A DNA stretch of 64,000 nt from DASYVD01 sp036000545 (lineage in GTDB: Bacteria > Actinomycetota > UBA4738 > CALAEC01): positions 1-64,000 of the forward strand of contig DASYVD010000105.1 of the NCBI GenBank assembly GCA_036000545.1, read 5' to 3'. The position numbers and the translations under genes are program-made. The notes beneath the pieces were generated by a model that saw nothing but the letters and a program-made list of their open reading frames with translations, did not search any database and was not told the origin of the DNA. Below are positions 46,573-56,600 of the stretch, one piece after another (the first letter of the stretch is position 1; each line of letters starts with the position of its first letter).

Positions 46573-48372
46573 TCAGCCGGCCTCGGTGCTCTGACGTTCC
46601 TGCTGGGTCCGAAGCCAGACGTCCTGGCCCACTTCTTCCTCGTGCAACTCCTCCATCCGCCGCCTGCTGGGGATGAACCCCTCCGGACGGTTGAGCATCA
46701 TGAAGATGAGCAGGGCTCCGTAGATCAGGAAGCGATACTCCTCGAACTGCCGAAGGATCTCCGGGAGCGCGACCAACACTAGCGAGCCGAGGATCACCCC
46801 GGGGACGCTCGCCAGGCCTCCGGTGATGATCACCACCAGCACTGTGATTGACACGATGACCGCGAACCCGTGGGGGAACACCGAGCCGATCTGCGTGGCG
46901 TAGAGAGCGCCGCCTAACGACGCGAAGACCGCTCCGATGATGAACGCCCAGAGCTTCGCGGCGACTACGTTGACTCCCATGGCCTCCGCGACGGTCTCGT
47001 CCTCTCGGATGGCCATCCATGCCCGGCCCATCCGCGAGTCCTGGAGAGCGTAGGACGCGTACACGGCGAAGGCCAGGAACACGAGGATCACGTAGAAGAG
47101 ATGCTGTGGATCGACGATCTCGAAGCCCACCGCTGGGATCGTGATGTTGGGGACCTGCCGGATCCCCCTGGCGGCCCCGAACACGGGCGCGGCCCAGTCG
47201 GAGAGCACGATCAACCGGGTGATCTCCCCGAAGCCCAGGGTGACGATGGCGAGGTAGTCGCCACGCATTCTTAGGACGGGGGTTCCCACGAGGATCCCGG
47301 CGATCGCCGCGGCCAGCACGACCGCGGGCAGGGCTGCGAAAAAGGTCAGTTCGGGAGCGAACGCCGGGGAGCCCGGCGAGGTGAACACGGCTGCCGTGTA
47401 CGAGCCCACGGCGAAGAAGGCCACGTACCCGAGGTCGAGGAGCCCCGCCAGGCCGACCACGATGTTCAGTCCCAAGGCCATCAGGAGGAAGATGCCTGCG
47501 ACGTTGGCCGTGTGGCTGTAGAAGCGACCGAGGATCTGGGGCACCAGCAGGAGAAGCACCAAGAGGATCGCACCGATCAGCAGCCGAGCGCCGCGGCGTT
47601 GATCTTCCGGGACCCTGTCCACGAGAGTCCTCACGGATATCTTTCGGTGACCCAGGTAGGCGTACAGGGCGGCGAAGAGGGCGAAGACGAGGAGTCCACC
47701 AACCGAGGCGAGGCCTCCGCCGCGCTGATACAGGAAGTCGGCCACGTAGCCGGCCCCCATGTTTCCGAGAACCTCGTCGAAGAAATCCTCGAGGAGCCCG
47801 ATCGCGAATACCCAGACCAGGCCTCCAAACACGGCCCGCCGCCACAGCGGCGGCACGAGGTGCAACGCCCCACCCGCCAAACCGAGAGCCGTCCCCGAGC
47901 CAAGAAGGATCAGGGCGGCGACCCCCAGGGACTGCCCGAACGAAAGCTTCTCGATGAGAGGGGGGCTCACGTTCGAGAGCACCGGCCGCAGGTTGATGTT
48001 GCCCGCCACGAGGAGGAAGAGGGCAAGCGCGGCTCCCGTTAGGACCCCTGCGATCACCCCGGCCAGCACGTTGCGGGGTCCCGGCCGCGTGGCCTCGAAT
48101 CCCTCGAGCTGCGGTGGGGGTTTCGCAGCGACGTGTCCCAAGATCGCCGGGATGGCGAACAGGATCAGGTACCCGAAAACCACGCCGTCCACGATGTGGA
48201 TGTCCCCTAAGCGGGGCTTGGCCACGATGCCCGCCGCGGCGACGAACACGGCGGCAGCGCCGGAGGACAGTCCGACCTTGACCGCCCTGCGCAGGTCGAC
48301 CGGCCGGGCCGGGAAGAGTTCGCGCTTCGACGAGACCTCCGCCTTGGCCGATGGGCCGGTGACCTTGGCCAT
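46573..48372 (-). CDS. livM: Branched-chain amino acid ABC transporter permease LivM with large N-terminal membrane domain
   Basis: A 599-residue permease. The BPD_transp_2 core runs from about residue 265 to the end (MALGLNIVVGLAGLLDLGYVAFFAVGSYTAAVF; the coupling loop is WMAIREDETVAEAMGVNV). The first ~260 residues form an additional membrane domain with about six helices (near 34, 63, 101, 149, 181 and 222) that ordinary LivM proteins of 300-420 residues lack. Longer LivM forms exist, but what this part does is unknown. It starts directly after livH. Confidence 0.9.
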   Translation of the reverse strand: MAKVTGPSAKAEVSSKRELFPARPVDLRRAVKVGLSSGAAAVFVAAAGIVAKPRLGDIHIVDGVVFGYLILFAIPAILGHVAAKPPPQLEGFEATRPGPRNVLAGVIAGVLTGAALALFLLVAGNINLRPVLSNVSPPLIEKLSFGQSLGVAALILLGSGTALGLAGGALHLVPPLWRRAVFGGLVWVFAIGLLEDFFDEVLGNMGAGYVADFLYQRGGGLASVGGLLVFALFAALYAYLGHRKISVRTLVDRVPEDQRRGARLLIGAILLVLLLLVPQILGRFYSHTANVAGIFLLMALGLNIVVGLAGLLDLGYVAFFAVGSYTAAVFTSPGSPAFAPELTFFAALPAVVLAAAIAGILVGTPVLRMRGDYLAIVTLGFGEITRLIVLSDWAAPVFGAARGIRQVPNITIPAVGFEIVDPQHLFYVILVFLAFAVYASYALQDSRMGRAWMAIREDETVAEAMGVNVVAAKLWAFIIGAVFASLGGALYATQIGSVFPHGFAVIVSITVLVVIITGGLASVPGVILGSLVLVALPEILRQFEEYRFLIYGALLIFMMLNRPEGFIPSRRRMEELHEEEVGQDVWLRTQQERQSTEAG

Positions 48373-49452
48373 CTACGTCCGCTCCTCCGCCAGACGCTCC
48401 CCCAGGATGCCGGTGGGCCGGAAGATGAGCACCATCACCAGCACCAGGAAGGCGAACATGTCCTTGAGCTGGTGCGCCGCTCGCACCCCCAGACCCGTGA
48501 GGACCAGGCTGGGGCCGAGTGACTCGACGAGCCCGAGGGTGAGCCCGCCCACCATGGCGCCCGGGATGTTCCCGATCCCGCCCAGGACGGCAGCGGTGAA
48601 CGCCTTGATCCCCGGGACGAACCCGCTGAAGAAGAAGATCTGGCCGAACACCACGGCGAACAGCATGCCGGCGGCGCCCGCCATGGCCCCTCCAACGGCG
48701 AACACCAGCGAGATCGTCCGGTTCACGTTCACGCCCATCAGTGCTGCGGTCTCGGCATCCTCGGCAACCGCTCGCATGGCCCGGCCGGCCTTCGTCTTCT
48801 CGACCAAGAGATACAGTCCGATCATCATGAGGATGGCGGTGATGATGACCACCAGCTGGGGCTTCACGACCTGGATACCGGCGAAACGTACCGAGCCGGC
48901 GAGCGCCTCGCTGTTGGGAAGGCTCTTGAAGGCCACCCCGAACAGTCCGCCGGTGGCGTATTGGAGGAAGAACGAAGCCCCGATCGCGGTGATGAACGGG
49001 ATCAGGCGAGGTTTGCCGCGAAGAGGTCGGTAGGCCACTCGTTCCAGCCCCACGGCAACGAGGGTGGAAACGATCATCGACGCCACGAGGGCGATGAACA
49101 ACGACAACCAGGGCTGGCTCAGCCACAGGCCCGTCCGTGACAACCCGTCCGTGACGAAGTAGGCGGTCATGCCGCCCAGCATGAACACCTCGCCGTGGGC
49201 GAAGTTGATGAACCGGAGGACGCCGTACACCATGGTGTACCCGAGGGCGATCAGGGCGTAGACGGATCCCTGGGAGACCCCGAACACGATCAGGTTCCGC
49301 CACTGCTGGCCGGTCAGCCGGCCGCTGGAGATGCTGACCCACGACCCCCACACCACGGCAAGGATGGCTGCGATGCGTATCAGCCACAGGAGGCTGTCCA
49401 GGATGGGGAGCTGAACCGTCCGCGTCTTCTGGGGTCGTACCGCTTCAGCCAT
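48373..49452 (-). CDS. livH: Branched-chain amino acid ABC transporter permease LivH
   Basis: A 359-residue permease with the LivH core (GVSQGSVYALIALGYTMVYGVLRFINFAHGEVFMLGG and the coupling loop GRAMRAVAEDAETAALMGVNV). An extra N-terminal helix at about residues 22-43 precedes it. The start is the ATG at 49450-49452 with AGGGAG upstream; the open frame runs on to 49509, but that start would lie inside the stem-loop at 49494-49524. It pairs with LivM to form the channel. Confidence 0.93.
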   Translation of the reverse strand: MAEAVRPQKTRTVQLPILDSLLWLIRIAAILAVVWGSWVSISSGRLTGQQWRNLIVFGVSQGSVYALIALGYTMVYGVLRFINFAHGEVFMLGGMTAYFVTDGLSRTGLWLSQPWLSLFIALVASMIVSTLVAVGLERVAYRPLRGKPRLIPFITAIGASFFLQYATGGLFGVAFKSLPNSEALAGSVRFAGIQVVKPQLVVIITAILMMIGLYLLVEKTKAGRAMRAVAEDAETAALMGVNVNRTISLVFAVGGAMAGAAGMLFAVVFGQIFFFSGFVPGIKAFTAAVLGGIGNIPGAMVGGLTLGLVESLGPSLVLTGLGVRAAHQLKDMFAFLVLVMVLIFRPTGILGERLAEERT

Positions 49453-49493
49453 CGCGCTCCCTGACGACCGTCGCGTTCGCCGGCCGCGAAGCT

Positions 49494-49524
49494 GGGGTAC
49501 CCGGCCCATCGGGCCGGGTACCCC
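49494..49524 (-). terminator. Stem-loop between livJ and livH
   Basis: A perfect 14-bp stem, arms 49494-49507 and 49511-49524, with a 3-nt loop. It lies between the binding-protein stop and the livH start. No T-run follows it. It is the third such element in this window at the same place in an ABC operon. Confidence 0.65.
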
Positions 49525-49558
49525 GCCTCGCCGTGCTTCCTCTTCTACCTCGCCGTGC

Positions 49559-50863
49559 CTAGATTCCCAGATCCCCGCGGGTGAAGCTGGCGAGGACGTT
49601 CGCCTTGACGGCGGTGATGTCCTTCTGGTCCTTCGTGTTCTGGAGGATGTCGATCTTCGGGTCCGCGCAGTCCCCGAACTCGTCGCAGCTGATGGTTCCG
49701 GTCAATCCCTGGAACCCATCCGTGGCTGCGACCGCGTCGATGAGGGCCTGCCGGCCGATCTGCAGGCTGCCATCATCGGCCTGCACCGCCACCTCCTCGA
49801 TGGCCGCGAAAAGGACGTTGGCCGCGTCGTAGGCGTGGCCGTTGAACGCCTGGATCGGCTTCTCCCCGTTCGCCGCCTCGTACTTCGCCACGAACTCCTC
49901 GTACTCGCCTCCCGTAGGCGTGGCCGGCCCCGAGTGGTACATGCCGTCCGGCGCTCCATCGATCCCCGGGCACCCCGGAGACTGCTTGGTCTCCGGGATG
50001 ACGATGTAGGTGTCCGACAGGAGGCCGTCCGCGCCCATCAGGACGGTGCTCTGAAGCCCCTCGATCTCCCGGGCCTGCTTGGCGATGAAGTCGCCCGCGG
50101 GCTGGAAGATCGGGAAGAACACGAGCTCGGCCTCTGCCGCAGCGACCTCGGTGAGGACCGGGCGCATGTCGGTGTCGTCCGGGCTGACCGCCGTCTGGAG
50201 GACCATCTCGCCGCCCAGCCCCTGGAACGCGTCGTCGAACGCGCCGGCCAGACCGGAGGTGTACGGGTCACCGTCGTGGATTGAGGCCGCCTTGGTCACC
50301 CCGCACTCCTCGAAGGCGAACGTGGCCGCCGCCGCTCCCTGGATCAGGTCGTTGTGAGCGGTGCGGAAGTAGTTCGGCTGGTGGTCTTCCGCCTCCGTCC
50401 CGAACGGAGCCTGGGTCAGGAACGGCGAGGTGTTGGACCCGGAGATCATGACGATCCCCGCGTCGTCCAGCAGCGGTGCCATGGGGACGGCCGCGCCGGA
50501 ACAGCTGGTGCCGAGTACCCCGACGACCTGCGGGTCCGCGGCGACCTTCTGACCGGCCGCGGTGCCGCCGGACGAGTCGCACAGGTCGTCCTCCACCTGG
50601 AGCTCGATGTCGTGACCGAGTAGCTGGCCCTTGTCCGCGATGGCGATCTCGATGGCCCGGACCTGGTCGGTCCCCAGGCTGGCGTTGTCACCGCTGATCG
50701 CCTGGGCCGTGGCGATCTTGATGGGGTCGTCCGCCGCGATGTCTATGACGCCGCGCGGGTCTGTGACTTCACCGTCCGTGTCGGCCGCCTGCTGGCAGGC
50801 GGCCGCCACCAGAGCGAGAACTCCCACGAGCGCGAGGCGTACTAGCCAATTGCGATGCTTCAT
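49559..50863 (-). CDS. livJ: Branched-chain amino acid-type ABC transporter substrate-binding lipoprotein
   Basis: A 434-residue binding protein of the Peripla_BP_6 class. The lipobox LVAAAC places the lipid at Cys23. It shows PIKIATAQAISGDNASLG near the mature N-terminus and GVLGTSCSGAAVPMAPLLDDAGIVMISGSNTSP in the first lobe; paired Cys residues suggest disulphides. The substrate class is branched-chain amino acids, amides or related amines; the terminal oxidase gene of the operon raises the possibility of an N-methylated substrate. The ATG has GGAAGGGAGG upstream. First gene of the operon. Confidence 0.9.
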   Translation of the reverse strand: MKHRNWLVRLALVGVLALVAAACQQAADTDGEVTDPRGVIDIAADDPIKIATAQAISGDNASLGTDQVRAIEIAIADKGQLLGHDIELQVEDDLCDSSGGTAAGQKVAADPQVVGVLGTSCSGAAVPMAPLLDDAGIVMISGSNTSPFLTQAPFGTEAEDHQPNYFRTAHNDLIQGAAAATFAFEECGVTKAASIHDGDPYTSGLAGAFDDAFQGLGGEMVLQTAVSPDDTDMRPVLTEVAAAEAELVFFPIFQPAGDFIAKQAREIEGLQSTVLMGADGLLSDTYIVIPETKQSPGCPGIDGAPDGMYHSGPATPTGGEYEEFVAKYEAANGEKPIQAFNGHAYDAANVLFAAIEEVAVQADDGSLQIGRQALIDAVAATDGFQGLTGTISCDEFGDCADPKIDILQNTKDQKDITAVKANVLASFTRGDLGI

Positions 50864-51069
50864 TCACCCTCCCTTCCGGTTGTTGTCCCCTCTCTCCAAC
50901 CTGCCTAGCCAGAAGGGGTACGATGCTCAGGGGCCTCCCCTCCTTTCCGTTCGCGCCTGCCTCCAACCGGGAATCCAAGCACAAAGTTGCCAGGAGCGCT
51001 ACGCGCGGTTGGCCGGCATGCCCGGGGAGACGCAGCTCAGGCTGGCTCTCGTACACTAGCCCTAGACCG

Positions 51070-51143
51070 GCCGGGGTAGCCCAACCGGGAGAGGCGGCGG
51101 ACTCAAAATCCGTTCAGTGAGGGTTCGAATCCCTCCCCCGGCA
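51070..51143 (+). tRNA. tRNA with anticodon CAA (tRNA-Leu by codon), short variable loop
   Basis: A 74-nt cloverleaf: acceptor stem GCCGGGG/CCCCGGC, D-stem GCC/GGC with an 11-nt loop, anticodon stem GCGGA/TCCGT with loop CTCAAAA (anticodon CAA at 51104-51106), and T-arm GAGGG-TTCGAAT-CCCTC. The discriminator is A; the CCA end is not encoded. The CAA anticodon reads Leu codon UUG, but the variable loop is only 5 nt (TCAGT), whereas bacterial tRNA-Leu normally has a long variable arm. Confidence 0.88.
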
Positions 51144-51208
51144 CACGTTTCCGTGACGCTTCGACTCCGCTCCTTCCGTCGCTCGGTGCCGTGTGATACC
51201 CATCGCCC

Positions 51209-52183
51209 ATGCGCGTCGCCATCTGCGTCGACATGGAGGGTGTCTCCGGTATCGACCGGTACGAGCAGTGCTTCCCATCGTGGGCGGGGGAGTACCGGCG
51301 GGGCGTACGGCTGCTGGTTGCCGACGTCCGGGCCGCGGTCCAGGCGGCAATGGAAGCGGGGGCGCGCGAGGTCGTGCTGGCCGACTGGCACTACCTCGGG
51401 CGGAACATTCCCCGGGCCGCCTTTCCCGACCTGCCTATCCGGCGGCTGTGGAGCGGCGGCCGCCCGGTGGTGGGAGCACACGGCCTGGGCCGTCCCGACG
51501 CCGCCGTGCTCGTGGGGATGCACGCCGGCGCGGGGAATGCCAGTGGATTCCTGTCCCACACCTTCTGGCGAGGGATGGCCGTGCTGCTCGACGGGAGGGC
51601 CCTCTCGGAGGCGGTGCTTTGGTCGCTGGCCCTGGGGGCCTCGGGCGTCCCGGTGGCGGTTCTCGCGGGGGACCAGCGCGCCGGGGAGGAAGCAAGGGAG
51701 TTCCTTCCCGGGGTAAGGACCGTGGCCGTGAAGGCGGGGGTCTCGCGAACGAAGACCATCCTCCGGCCGCCCGAGGACGCCCGCCAGGAGCTGGCCGAGG
51801 CGATCCGGGGCGCCCTCTCCGATCTGCCGCCTCCGCTCATGCACGCCTTCCCTGCGGAGGCCACGATCCGCTACGCCCGACCGTCGTGGGCGGTGCTGGC
51901 CACGCGCCGGGGCGTGGGCGACCGGGTAGGCGAGCGGGACATCTCCACGCGGCTGGGTTCGGTGCACGACCTGGGGCCCTTCCTGGCCCGCGCCCTGCTG
52001 GCCACCCCCGGAGGCGCCTCGCCGGCGGTGCTCAACGCCGTGCTGCCGTCCACTGACGGTCGGGGATCGAAGGCGTGGGCTTCCGCGGTCCTCGCGGTGA
52101 CAGGAAGGATCGAGCGGAACGCGATCCGTACGTGGGCCCGCGAGCGCCCCGATCTGTACCCGCCTGTCGGGCGTGACGACTGA
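51209..52183 (+). CDS. M55 family (DppA-type) aminopeptidase
   Basis: A 324-residue zinc peptidase of the D-aminopeptidase DppA family. The metal and active-site residues D8 and E10 (VDMEGVSG), H61 (ADWHYLG), H105 (GMHAGAG) and E134 (SEAVLW) line up with D8, E10, H60, H104 and E133 of DppA. B. subtilis DppA is a decameric, cytosolic D-Ala-D-Ala peptidase; the substrate here is unknown. It starts 65 nt after the tRNA gene. It is convergent with the membrane protein next to it. Confidence 0.9.
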   Translation: MRVAICVDMEGVSGIDRYEQCFPSWAGEYRRGVRLLVADVRAAVQAAMEAGAREVVLADWHYLGRNIPRAAFPDLPIRRLWSGGRPVVGAHGLGRPDAAVLVGMHAGAGNASGFLSHTFWRGMAVLLDGRALSEAVLWSLALGASGVPVAVLAGDQRAGEEAREFLPGVRTVAVKAGVSRTKTILRPPEDARQELAEAIRGALSDLPPPLMHAFPAEATIRYARPSWAVLATRRGVGDRVGERDISTRLGSVHDLGPFLARALLATPGGASPAVLNAVLPSTDGRGSKAWASAVLAVTGRIERNAIRTWARERPDLYPPVGRDD

Positions 52184-52190
52184 GTCGGGC

Positions 52191-52892
52191 TCAGCCCCTG
52201 GGGGGCTGCTCTGGCGGCCCTCCCGGCACGGGCGGCGGAGGCGGCGGAGGCGGCGGCGCTGCCCCCGGGGCGGGATGGTCGGGCGGGGAAGGCGGCGGGT
52301 TCTCGAAGCCCGAAAGGGCCGCCTCCGCCGGCTGCCCCCGTCCCGTCCCCGTCCCTGGCGCGGGCGGCGGGGGCGGCGCCGCAGCGGTGCGGGTGAGGAT
52401 GGCCCACACGCCGCCGAGCGCCGCGATGACGCCTCCCGCCAGGCCGACGTAGAGACCGATGCCCGGGTGGAGGGTTACCCCGAACTGTTGGAACAGCTGA
52501 AGGAGCTGATCTGCCGTCACCCCGGGAGCCTCGGCCGCGGCGGCGTCGGCCACCTCGCGGAGGGCCTCTTCGCCGAAGCTTGTGAGCAGGACGATCCCCC
52601 GCAGGACGACGAGCCCTCCGGCCACAACGCCCAGGACCCCCATGACCTTTGGGATGACTCCTCGAGTCAGCAGCACCACCACGCCGACCACGGCGACGCC
52701 GATCCCGATCGCGACGAGCACCTTCCCGTCATCCGTGTCCAGGCCGGAGAAGTTCTCGGCGGGCACCCCTGGGATCGATGTCGTGACTCGAACGAACGGC
52801 AGCAGGGCGCCGAGGATCATCACGATGCCACCGGCCATGGTCACGAATCCGGCGCGCGCGGCGCCGGTCGGCCTCGCCATTACCGTCCCCAT
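52191..52892 (-). CDS. Membrane protein with Pro-rich tail (paralogue 1)
   Basis: A 233-residue protein with four predicted helices (about residues 15-35, 60-76, 81-105 and 144-166), an extracellular region of about 35 residues between helices 3 and 4, and a 60-residue C-terminal tail of Pro, Gly and Ala. It shares this layout and local similarity with the protein encoded next upstream, so the two are probably a tandem duplication. No known family recognised. The ATG has GAGGGAGG about 5 nt upstream. Confidence 0.75.
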   Translation of the reverse strand: MGTVMARPTGAARAGFVTMAGGIVMILGALLPFVRVTTSIPGVPAENFSGLDTDDGKVLVAIGIGVAVVGVVVLLTRGVIPKVMGVLGVVAGGLVVLRGIVLLTSFGEEALREVADAAAAEAPGVTADQLLQLFQQFGVTLHPGIGLYVGLAGGVIAALGGVWAILTRTAAAPPPPPAPGTGTGRGQPAEAALSGFENPPPSPPDHPAPGAAPPPPPPPPPVPGGPPEQPPRG

Positions 52893-52927
52893 CGAACCTC
52901 CCTCTCTTCGTGGGCGCGTCGGTTCGT

Positions 52928-53560
52928 CTACGCGGTGGGGTCGCCCGGCATCTGGGTCTCGTCCGGGGCCGGCGGCTGGTGTGCCGGAGCCGCCGACTGC
53001 GGTCCCGCCTGGCGGAGAGCCATGAACCCACCCCCGGCGGCTACCGCGCCGCCGAGGGCCGTGACGAACACACCAAGAGAGGGCCCGGTATGGATCCTGA
53101 AGCCCTGTCCGCCAAGCTGCTCCGCGAACTGACGGGCGAACTCGAGTGCCTGACTACCCCCGGGGAAGGTGCTCACGGCGATGGATTCGCTCACGACCAT
53201 CCCCACGATGGCCGTGAGCAGGGCTACCAGCCCCCCGCCGATAGCCGCCATGACCGCAATCCGGCGCGTCCCCGAGTCCTGGACGACCACGCTGCCGATG
53301 GCCCCCGCCACGGCGACGACAGAAGCAACCAAGGCCACGATGCCCGTCCAGTGATCCAGCCCCTGCGCCGTACCCACGCTTTCGGTGAACGCTGGGAGCT
53401 GTTGGCCGGCGAACTGGCCTCCCTCGAAAGAGGTGGTGATGGTGGCCCAGTCCAGGAACACACCGATCAGGGCGGAGAGCCCTCCGATCCCGGCCACTAT
53501 GGCCGCAACGGGCGGAGGCGCGCTCCAAGCAGTAGTCGGCTCGGTGTGGGGCTGTTCCAT
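52928..53560 (-). CDS. Membrane protein with Pro-rich tail (paralogue 2)
   Basis: A 210-residue protein with the same four-helix plan as its neighbour: helix, short external loop (FLDWATITTSFEGGQ), two helices, an external Ala/Gln-rich segment (FPGGSQALEFARQFAEQLGG), a last helix and a Pro-containing tail. The frame opens at 53623; the ATG at 53558-53560 with AGAGGATC upstream gives a more plausible N-terminus. It starts 85 nt after the dnaE stop. Function unknown. Confidence 0.72.
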   Translation of the reverse strand: MEQPHTEPTTAWSAPPPVAAIVAGIGGLSALIGVFLDWATITTSFEGGQFAGQQLPAFTESVGTAQGLDHWTGIVALVASVVAVAGAIGSVVVQDSGTRRIAVMAAIGGGLVALLTAIVGMVVSESIAVSTFPGGSQALEFARQFAEQLGGQGFRIHTGPSLGVFVTALGGAVAAGGGFMALRQAGPQSAAPAHQPPAPDETQMPGDPTA

Positions 53561-53645
53561 GATCCTCTGGACCCCTCCCCGGAGCGGTCGGCCCATTCTG
53601 GACGGGGCAGTACCCTCCGTCAACGAGGTGCAGGCAGGTTCGGCC

Positions 53646-56600
53646 TCAGACCCGGCTCACCACTCGGACGGCCTCGGCGCCAAGGAGGGACCGAAGCTCC
53701 GCCAGGAGCCCCGCGGAGGCGTCCACTCGATAGCCCTCCCCCAGGCGAAGCGTCGTCCTGTTCCCTCCCTCCGCCTGGGCGCCGTCGGAGAGGAGCCGCA
53801 GCACGACCGGCACCTCACCTGGATGAGACGCGAGGACCTCCTTCAAGCGGACCACCATCCCGTTGACGCATTGCCGGACCGGCATCTCGAGGAGCACTGG
53901 ATCACCCGGAGCCGGGGCGATAAGCCCCTCCTCCGTCCCCAGCTCCCGGATGTCCAACGCCACGATCTGGAGCTCACGGCCCCGGAGGTCGATCCTCCCC
54001 TTCACCAGGACGATGGCGTCCGGACGGAGCAATGACTCAGCCTTCTCGTACACGCTGGGGAACCCCACCACCTGGACTCCCCCGGCGAGGTCCTCCACCC
54101 GGAACAGGACGTACGGCTCGCCCTTCTTCGTGTACCGCCGGGCCAGGGTGGTGATGACCCCGCCCACCGTGACCACATCTCCGTCCCCGAGCGAGGGCAG
54201 CTCCACGATCTCCATGTCCGTTTGGGCCTCGAGCCGGCCCCGCACCCCCAGCAGGGGGTGATCGGTGACCCACTGCCCCAGCATCTCCTTCTCATGCTTG
54301 AGGAGCTCGGGCTTCCCGAACTCCGGCCCCTGCAGGACGGACTCGTCGATCTCGTGCCCTGCCGCCCGGCCTCCGCCGAACAGGGAGAATTGCCCCGCAG
54401 CCTCGGCCCGTCGCTCGGCCACGATGGGCCCAGCCACCTTGTCGTAGGCCTCGAACAGGGCCCGGCGCGTATATCCCATCGAGTCGAAGGCCCCGGAGAG
54501 GATCAGGCTCTCCAGCACCTTCTTGTGCAGTGCCCCGGGATCGACCTTGCGGCAGAAGTCGGTGAAGGAGGTGAACGGCCCTTTGGACTGGCGGGCTTCC
54601 GTGATCTGGGCGACCACTCCGGACCCCACATTCCTGACCGCGGACAGCCCATACCTGATGTCGCCGTCGGTCGGCGTGAAGTCCATGTCCGAGGCGTTCA
54701 CGTCCGGGGGGAGCACCCGGATGCCCATCAGCCGGCAGGCATTCAGGTAGAAGGGCTTCTTGTCCTTGTCGTCCTTCACGCTGGTGAGGAGGGCGGCCAT
54801 GTACTCCACGGGATGCTGCGTCTTGAGGTAGGCAGTCTGGTAGGCCACGAAGGCGTACCCGCACGCATGGGAGGCGTTGAACCCGTAATCGGCGAAGGGA
54901 ACGATGAGGTCGAAGACGTCCTCGGCGAGGTTCCGCGAGTACTCCCGGGCTGCCGCGCCCTCCACGAACTTCTCCCGGTGCGGGATGAGCTCTTCCCGGA
55001 TCTTCTTCCCCATGGCCTTGCGGAGAAGGTCGGCCTCTCCCATCGAGTAACCCGCCAGCCGGACGGCGATCTCCATGACCTGCTCCTGGTAGACCAGGAC
55101 GCCGTAGGTGTCCCGGAGCACGGGCTCGAGGTCGGGATGGGGGTAGGCCACCGGTTTCCGGCCGTGCTTCCGCTCGGCGTATTCCACGTGCATCCCGGCG
55201 CTCAGCGGCCCCGGCCGGTACAGAGCTACCAGCGCCATGAGGTCCTCGAACCGGTTCGGCTGGAGCTGCTTGATCAGCGAGCGCATCCCCCCGCCCTCGA
55301 GCTGGAAGACACCGGTCGTGTCCCCCCGGCAGAGCATCTCGTAGACGGCCTCGTCGTCGAGGGGGACGTGGTCGATGTCCAGCTCCACGCCTCGCTCTCG
55401 GAGGATCCGCACGCTGTCCTCGATCACGGATAGAGTCCGCAGTCCCAGGAAGTCCATCTTGAGCAGGCCGAGCTTCTCCACGCCGTGCATGTCGAATTGG
55501 GTGACGATCCGCCGGGAGTCGTCCCGCGAGTCCTTCGACAGCTTGAGGGGCATATAGCTGACCAGCGGGGCGTCCCCGATCACCACGCCCGCGGCGTGGA
55601 CCGAGTCCTCCCGGCGAAGGCCCTCGAGCGCACGGGCGGTCTCCACGATCTGCTTGGTCTCCGGTTCGTTGTCGTACGCCTCGCGGAGCTCCGGCGAAAG
55701 CTCCAGGGCCTTCTCGATACGGTACTCCCGGCCGAGCAGGGCCGGCGGATACATCTTGGCGATGCGGTCGGCGACCGAGGCGGGGTAACCGAGCACCCGG
55801 GCGGCGTCCCGGATCCCCTGTTTTCCCTTGATCGTCTGAAACGTGATGATCTGGGCCACGTGGTCGTGGCCGTACCGCTCCGCCACGTACCGGATGACCT
55901 CGTCCCGACGACGCTCGTCGAAGTCCATGTCGATGTCCGGCATCTGCTTGCGGTCGGGGTTGAGGAACCGCTCGAAGATCAGGCCGTACCGGAGAGGGTC
56001 GATGTCGGTGATCCCGAGCGCGTAGGAGACCACCGAGCCGGCGGCGGACCCCCGCCCGGGCCCCACCCGGATCCCCTGCTCCCTCGCAAACCGGATGACA
56101 TCCCAGACGATGAGGAAGTACCCGGCGAACCCCATCCGGCCGATGATGTCGAGCTCGTGCTCCACCCGGTCCCGGATCTCGCCGTTCGGCTCACCGTACC
56201 GGCGGCGCACCCCCTCGCGCACCAGGTCGCGGAGGTAGGTCTCGCGGTCCTTCCCTTCCGGAGGATCGAAGCGCGGGAGGTGGTGCTCGCCGAACCGAAG
56301 CTCGAGCTCGCAGGCCTCGGCGATGTCGAGCGTGGCGTCACACGCCTCCGGGAAGTCTCGGAAGATCTCCCGCATCTCCGCCGCGGACTTCACGTAGAAC
56401 TCCTCGGTGTCGAACTTGAGCCGGTCGGTGTCGGCCAGGACTTTGCCCGGCTGCTGGATGCATAGCAGGACGTCGTGCGCCTGCGCGTGGCCCTTCTCCG
56501 TGTAGTGGACGTCGTTCGTGGCCACGAGCGGGATGCCGAGATCCTTGGCCAGCTTGACGAGCAGCGGCGTCACCTCGCGCTGCTCGGGAAGCCCATGGTC

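Noticed and set aside
46292..49387. A 1,031-codon open frame opposite no gene but overlapping livG, livM and livH in another frame
   Set aside because: It reads through three well-supported transporter genes on the same strand in a different frame and has no recognisable domain; it is a composition artefact.
49452..49509. Extending livH to 49509
   Set aside because: The start would fall inside the 14-bp stem-loop, and the ATG at 49452 has a good ribosome site.
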